A DNA stretch of 42,337 bases from a virus. The stretch lies in the IMG/VR virus record IMGVR_UViG_3300025151_000088, positions 1 through 42,337 of that record; one strand, 5' to 3'. The notes beneath the pieces are model-generated. The model was given only the letters and a program-made list of their open reading frames with translations. It did no database searches and had not been told where the DNA came from. This document shows positions 39,073 through 42,337 of the stretch, one piece after another (positions within the stretch are counted from its first letter, which is position 1; each line of letters begins with the position of its first letter). Position numbers and translations under genes: made by a program.

Positions 39073-40719
39073 ATGGCAGAAGATTTAGAAAACATTGAAA
39101 AACTACTCGCACGATTTAAAAGGCAAATACCAGAAGGTAAACAATATCAAGAGAGACTTGTTGAAGAGTTTGAGTTAATACTTAACCTACGCTTCACAGA
39201 TTACTTCCTACAAATATGCGATATAATAGACCTCACCACCGACATCAAGCATATGACTCGAGGTTCGGCGGGCAGTAGTCTTATATGTTACTTGCTTGGG
39301 ATTACAGACGTGGATCCCATCAAGTGGAAGATTCCTGTGGCGAGGTTTATGAACCCACTCCGTGATGACCTACCGGATGTTGATATCGATTTTGAACATT
39401 GGCGACAAGGTGAAGTTATGAATCGCATATTCAAAAAGTGGCCCGGCAAAACGGCAAGGTTAAGCAATTATGTCACGTATAAACCAAAGAGTGCCAGACG
39501 CGAAGCGGCCAAACGCTTGGGCGCCACAGGTAGACTTCCTAGAGGCTTTACGTATGAATCAGTGGGTGTTGATCCCACAGAAGCAAAACGTATTGAAAGA
39601 AAATTACTAGGCAAGAAGAGATGTATATCAAAACACTGTGGAGGAATCGTAATGTTTACAAGGCAACTACCTAAATCACTTATATCAGCAGACAACCAAA
39701 TACTACTAGACAAACACGAAGTAGAAGACTTAGAACACCTAAAGGTGGACATATTGGCCAATAGAGGCCTATCACAACTATTAGAAATAGACCCGCATAC
39801 AGCATTGGAGGACTATCCAGAGTATGACGATCAAGCATCAGCATTGCTACGTAGAGGCGATGTACTGGGCGTTACACAAGGGGAAAGCCCTGCTATGCGT
39901 AGACTGTTCCGTGCTATACAACCGGAGTCAGTGTTTGACTGTGTGTTTGCTACAGCTATGGTTAGACCCGTTGCTATGTCGGGTAGGCAGAAAGCAGCAG
40001 TGTTCCAGGACTGGAGCCAAGAAACACTGCAAGACAGCATTGTGTTTGAAGACGATGCTATAGAAATCATATCAAATATTATAGGAGTAGATGCATATGA
40101 AGCTGATTCATACAGACGAGCATTCGCTAAAAAACACGATGAAAAGATACTGGAGTTTGTTGAAAGGATGGGCAATAACCCACGCAAAGCTGAAGCAATG
40201 GCAGCACTACAAGAACTCAGTGGCTTTGGCTTGTGTAGGGCACACGCTGTTAACTTGGGGAGACTTATCTGGGCCTTGGCCTACCAAAAAGCACACAACC
40301 CAGAAGCATTCTGGAGAGCCAACCTTAAGCACTGCCAAGGAAGCTACAGAAGCTGGGTATACCAAACAGAAGCACACAGACGAGACATACTCACTGAGCC
40401 AGGTTGGTGGCATAGAGGATTCCCACAGGGGTTAGGTGTCCAACAGAAGTATTTGGAAAGAGTAAACTTTGCAGGCATCATAGCCAACGGTAGAACATTC
40501 CGTGGCAAGAACGGACGCTACGTTACATTCCTTACATTAGGAACAAACTATGGTGAGTATGTGGATGTTACTGTGCAACGTCCATTCCAATACAGAGATG
40601 GTGATATAGTTTCAGGTTCAGGTGTGGTACGTCATCAAAATAATTCTGACTATATAAATTGTACAGACGCAAAACTGTGGACATTTTCACAGTGGCGCAA
40701 AAACATATATCAAGAGTAG
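39073..40719 (+). CDS. PHP-less DNA polymerase III alpha (DnaE)-like protein
   Basis: The 548-residue protein starts at ATG 39073 with AAGAGG upstream. An earlier frame start at 39028 lies in the hairpin. It follows DnaE from the palm onward: FTDYFLQICDIID, MTRGSAGSSLICYLLGITDVDP (RGSA at 63-66), MNPLRDDLPDVDIDF (catalytic Asp102/104/106 region), KHCGGIVMF, HLKVDILANRGL (third Asp226), VRPVAMSG, ADSYRRAFAKKHDEK, the fingers helix GLCRAHAVNLGRLIWALAYQKAHNPEAF, and an OB-fold-like FAGIIANGRTFRGKNGRYVTFLTL. The PHP domain and the beta-clamp tail are absent. Its DNA is less AT-rich than its neighbours, suggesting separate origin. Confidence 0.8.
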   Translation: MAEDLENIEKLLARFKRQIPEGKQYQERLVEEFELILNLRFTDYFLQICDIIDLTTDIKHMTRGSAGSSLICYLLGITDVDPIKWKIPVARFMNPLRDDLPDVDIDFEHWRQGEVMNRIFKKWPGKTARLSNYVTYKPKSARREAAKRLGATGRLPRGFTYESVGVDPTEAKRIERKLLGKKRCISKHCGGIVMFTRQLPKSLISADNQILLDKHEVEDLEHLKVDILANRGLSQLLEIDPHTALEDYPEYDDQASALLRRGDVLGVTQGESPAMRRLFRAIQPESVFDCVFATAMVRPVAMSGRQKAAVFQDWSQETLQDSIVFEDDAIEIISNIIGVDAYEADSYRRAFAKKHDEKILEFVERMGNNPRKAEAMAALQELSGFGLCRAHAVNLGRLIWALAYQKAHNPEAFWRANLKHCQGSYRSWVYQTEAHRRDILTEPGWWHRGFPQGLGVQQKYLERVNFAGIIANGRTFRGKNGRYVTFLTLGTNYGEYVDVTVQRPFQYRDGDIVSGSGVVRHQNNSDYINCTDAKLWTFSQWRKNIYQE

Positions 40720-40721
40720 CA

Positions 40722-41423
40722 ATGGACATAAGTGTAGAAAAAACACCAAAACAAAAATTAAGTCAATATGCAGTAGATACTGCAAGTTCGGTAAGTGTAA
40801 CACACTTACCTAATACAAATTTAAGTATAGTCAAAGATGCCGCAATAGCACTCAATGATCAAGCAGGCAGTGCAAAAGCTGTTGCTCATATTGGCGCACG
40901 TAATTTACAAACTGAAAGCGAACTACACGAAAACTGTATAGCAATGCGTAAAGCAGGTGTTGACAAAGTATTGCTTATTGGCGGTAGTACATATCAAGGC
41001 AAAGTATATCAAACATTTTATGAAGTCAAAGAAGCAATACAAGATTACGGATTTGATATGTACTGCGGAGTATATCCACAAAGTGAACAATACAGTATGA
41101 TGCAATACACCAAGTATAGCCATTTTAAAGGTGGTATAAGTCAATTGTGTTTTAGTCCGAAAACACTCAATCAGTGGGAAAAGAAAACACGTTATGGCGT
41201 ACCGACAAATTGCACACTCAAAGGTTTATACAAGTATGCAAAACTATGTGGACTATTAGACAGTTTAGCATATGCAGTTGGTAATTTATCCGGAATAAAA
41301 TATGTAAGCTCAAAAGGATTTAATACAGTAAAATTTGTAAAAGATCTTAGAGATAATCCTATACACTTGTATAACTTTGGCAAGTTAGATCAAACATTAA
41401 TGCAACTAGAATTCAAGGATTGA
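40722..41423 (+). CDS. Methylenetetrahydrofolate-reductase-like protein
   Basis: The 233-residue protein from ATG 40722 parallels the MetF barrel: ASSVSVTHLP at the first strand, AVAHIGARNLQTESELHENCIAMRKAGVDKVLLIGG, FDMYCGVYPQSE, then KYSHFKGGISQLCFSPKTLNQW and, near the end, PIHLYNFGKLDQTL. It is shorter than E. coli MetF (296). The usual LRGD at the active site is here IGGST, so chemistry may differ. MTHFR-fold proteins bind folate and flavin. A phage one-carbon or flavin enzyme is likely. It follows the DnaE-like gene by two bases and precedes a dioxygenase by two. Confidence 0.75.
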   Translation: MDISVEKTPKQKLSQYAVDTASSVSVTHLPNTNLSIVKDAAIALNDQAGSAKAVAHIGARNLQTESELHENCIAMRKAGVDKVLLIGGSTYQGKVYQTFYEVKEAIQDYGFDMYCGVYPQSEQYSMMQYTKYSHFKGGISQLCFSPKTLNQWEKKTRYGVPTNCTLKGLYKYAKLCGLLDSLAYAVGNLSGIKYVSSKGFNTVKFVKDLRDNPIHLYNFGKLDQTLMQLEFKD

Positions 41424-41425
41424 AT

Positions 41426-42337
41426 ATGTATATAGAACCAATAGATCAAGGCAATGCCTGGCAAATAAAAGATGTAGATATTACAAATTTAACCACAGAA
41501 GATTATGCACAAATACGTGAATGGTTAATGACAAAACTAATATTAGTTTTTAAAAACCAACCAAAAGATACCTATGCATATGGCAAACTAATACACAATA
41601 TTGGTTATGGCAAAACAGGGGTAGCCAGTGAAGGCAGCATTAGCAATCAAGAAAGTTGTTTTTGGAACGGCAATGCAGAACGCTTGGTTGAATTTTACAA
41701 GCCTGATCCTAATGGAGGACAAGGCAGTTTAGGAAAAATGTCTGAATGGTTTAAAAGAAAATATCAATACCCGGAAGATTATGTAGATGATCCTATTGGG
41801 TTTCCTATACAACGTGTTACTGGACAAAAAGACAAAGACGAAGTACCCGGAGGTATATTCGGCAAAGGTAAACTATTGTGGCACAGTAACCTCAATGGCA
41901 TACGTATGGCAGATGGTGTAAGTTTACAAGGTTGGGAAGGATGTGTAAACACCAGCACTGAGTTTTTGAACACTGCACGTTGCAGAGCGGATATGGATCC
42001 AGAACTTGTAAAGGCACTGCACACTGCATACGGAGAATATAGAATATCTCCTGATCAATGGAGCCCAGAAATTGACATAGTACAAAAGGCAGGAATGAAT
42101 TGGGGTGCTGGTAGATTCCGTGCTTGGGTATTGCAAACCAATAGAGCAGGAACACAAGGTATATTTTTCAATCCATTGAACAGTGCTAAATTGTTTGGTG
42201 ATGTTGATGATATATGGAACACAGTGTACGATCATTATTTCAACAACGAATATCTATATGTGCATTGGTGGGAACCAGGAGACATAGTATTAATGGATCA
42301 ATTGCTCACACTGCATCAAAGAGGACAGCACGATCCA
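41426..42337 (+). CDS. TauD-like dioxygenase, partial at window end
   Basis: From ATG 41426 (AAGGA upstream) 304 codons run open to the window edge. The protein has LLWHSNLNG at 150-158 and WWEPGDIVLMDQLLTLHQRG at about 281-300, the layout of Fe(II)/2-oxoglutarate TauD/TfdA dioxygenases with a proximal His-x-(D/N) and distal His297. The proximal acidic ligand appears as Asn155 (H-S-N), which I also recall in marine phage relatives. The substrate is unknown. It forms a tight pair with the MTHFR-like gene. The C-terminus, with the Arg that binds 2-oxoglutarate, is probably just beyond the edge. Confidence 0.75.
   Translation, partial: MYIEPIDQGNAWQIKDVDITNLTTEDYAQIREWLMTKLILVFKNQPKDTYAYGKLIHNIGYGKTGVASEGSISNQESCFWNGNAERLVEFYKPDPNGGQGSLGKMSEWFKRKYQYPEDYVDDPIGFPIQRVTGQKDKDEVPGGIFGKGKLLWHSNLNGIRMADGVSLQGWEGCVNTSTEFLNTARCRADMDPELVKALHTAYGEYRISPDQWSPEIDIVQKAGMNWGAGRFRAWVLQTNRAGTQGIFFNPLNSAKLFGDVDDIWNTVYDHYFNNEYLYVHWWEPGDIVLMDQLLTLHQRGQHDP

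Noticed and set aside
39824-40435. Open frames of 79 and 114 codons in another frame within the DnaE-like gene
   Set aside because: The main frame carries DnaE motifs throughout. The extra frames arise from the less AT-rich composition and show no protein-like pattern or ribosome site.
41779-42235. Three overlapping minus-strand frames at the window end
   Set aside because: The plus strand here encodes the TauD-like protein with both conserved blocks. The minus-strand frames are Cys/Ser-rich shadows without starts supported by ribosome sites.
1-42337. tRNA genes, CRISPR arrays, insertion sequences, integrase or attachment sites
   Set aside because: Intergenic gaps are too short for tRNAs or arrays. 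No cloverleaf, spaced repeats, transposase or integrase motif was seen on reading both strands.

Overview
The window is a dense, clearly AT-rich piece of a T4-like (contractile-tailed) bacteriophage genome, almost certainly from a marine phage. The evidence is a recognisable T4 core: neck protein gp13, sheath gp18, tube gp19, a tube-fold baseplate protein, head completion gp4, terminase gp16 and gp17, ssDNA-binding gp32, UvsX, UvsY, UvsW, primase gp61 and helicase gp41. Several proteins match what I remember of marine T4-like phages (cyanophages, SAR11 phages). The low GC, and a predicted Gram-negative host that uses Kdo, would fit a SAR11-type host, but that is inference. I see no tRNA, CRISPR array, insertion sequence or integrase, and no gene-free stretch above about 300 bases.

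Layout. 1-2.7 kb: a divergent promoter pair, a partial structural gene on the minus strand, gp13, a methyltransferase, an SGNH-hydrolase-like gene and a small minus-strand early-type gene. 2.7-15.2 kb: late structural and packaging block (gp18, gp19, gp54/48-like, gp4, gp16, a protein with a T4-type capsid-targeting N-terminus, a peptidoglycan-binding protein with an RG-rich tail, gp17, a LysM protein). 15.2-18.2 kb: gp32, uvsX, small acidic protein, uvsY. 18.2-25.6 kb: a polysaccharide island (sugar nucleotidyltransferases, glycosyltransferases, FkbM methyltransferase, three related capsule/Kdo-transferase-like proteins). 25.6-28.8 kb: an unknown protein, uvsW and a conserved partner. 28.8-31.4 kb: cupin, methyltransferase, small protein, KdsA and KdsB (CMP-Kdo supply). 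31.3-33.4 kb: gp62-like protein, zinc-finger protein, and a 185-residue protein holding the core motifs of DNA polymerase III alpha. 33.4-34.6 kb: two virion-like proteins sharing a duplicated domain. 34.6-39 kb: primase, three tiny overlapping genes, carbamoyltransferase, tiny zinc-ribbon gene, gp41. 39-42.3 kb: a second DnaE-derived protein (548 aa, no PHP domain), a methylenetetrahydrofolate-reductase-like protein and a truncated TauD-like dioxygenase.

Regulation and joint action. Structural genes are preceded by T4-late-type boxes (GATAAATA and close variants). At several genes the ATG follows the box by only 3-4 bases, which predicts leaderless late mRNAs. gp32 has nested sigma70-like and late-type promoters and a leader able to form an H-type pseudoknot, as in T4 gene 32 autoregulation. 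The polysaccharide genes lack clear late boxes, overlap tightly, and often use TTG or GTG starts. Together KdsA, KdsB and the glycosyltransferases look like a phage-borne route to remodel host surface glycan, or possibly virion glycan. The most unusual items are the two DnaE-derived proteins, the A10 run that could fuse two glycan genes, the gp32 leader, and the nucleotidyltransferase-cupin fusion.
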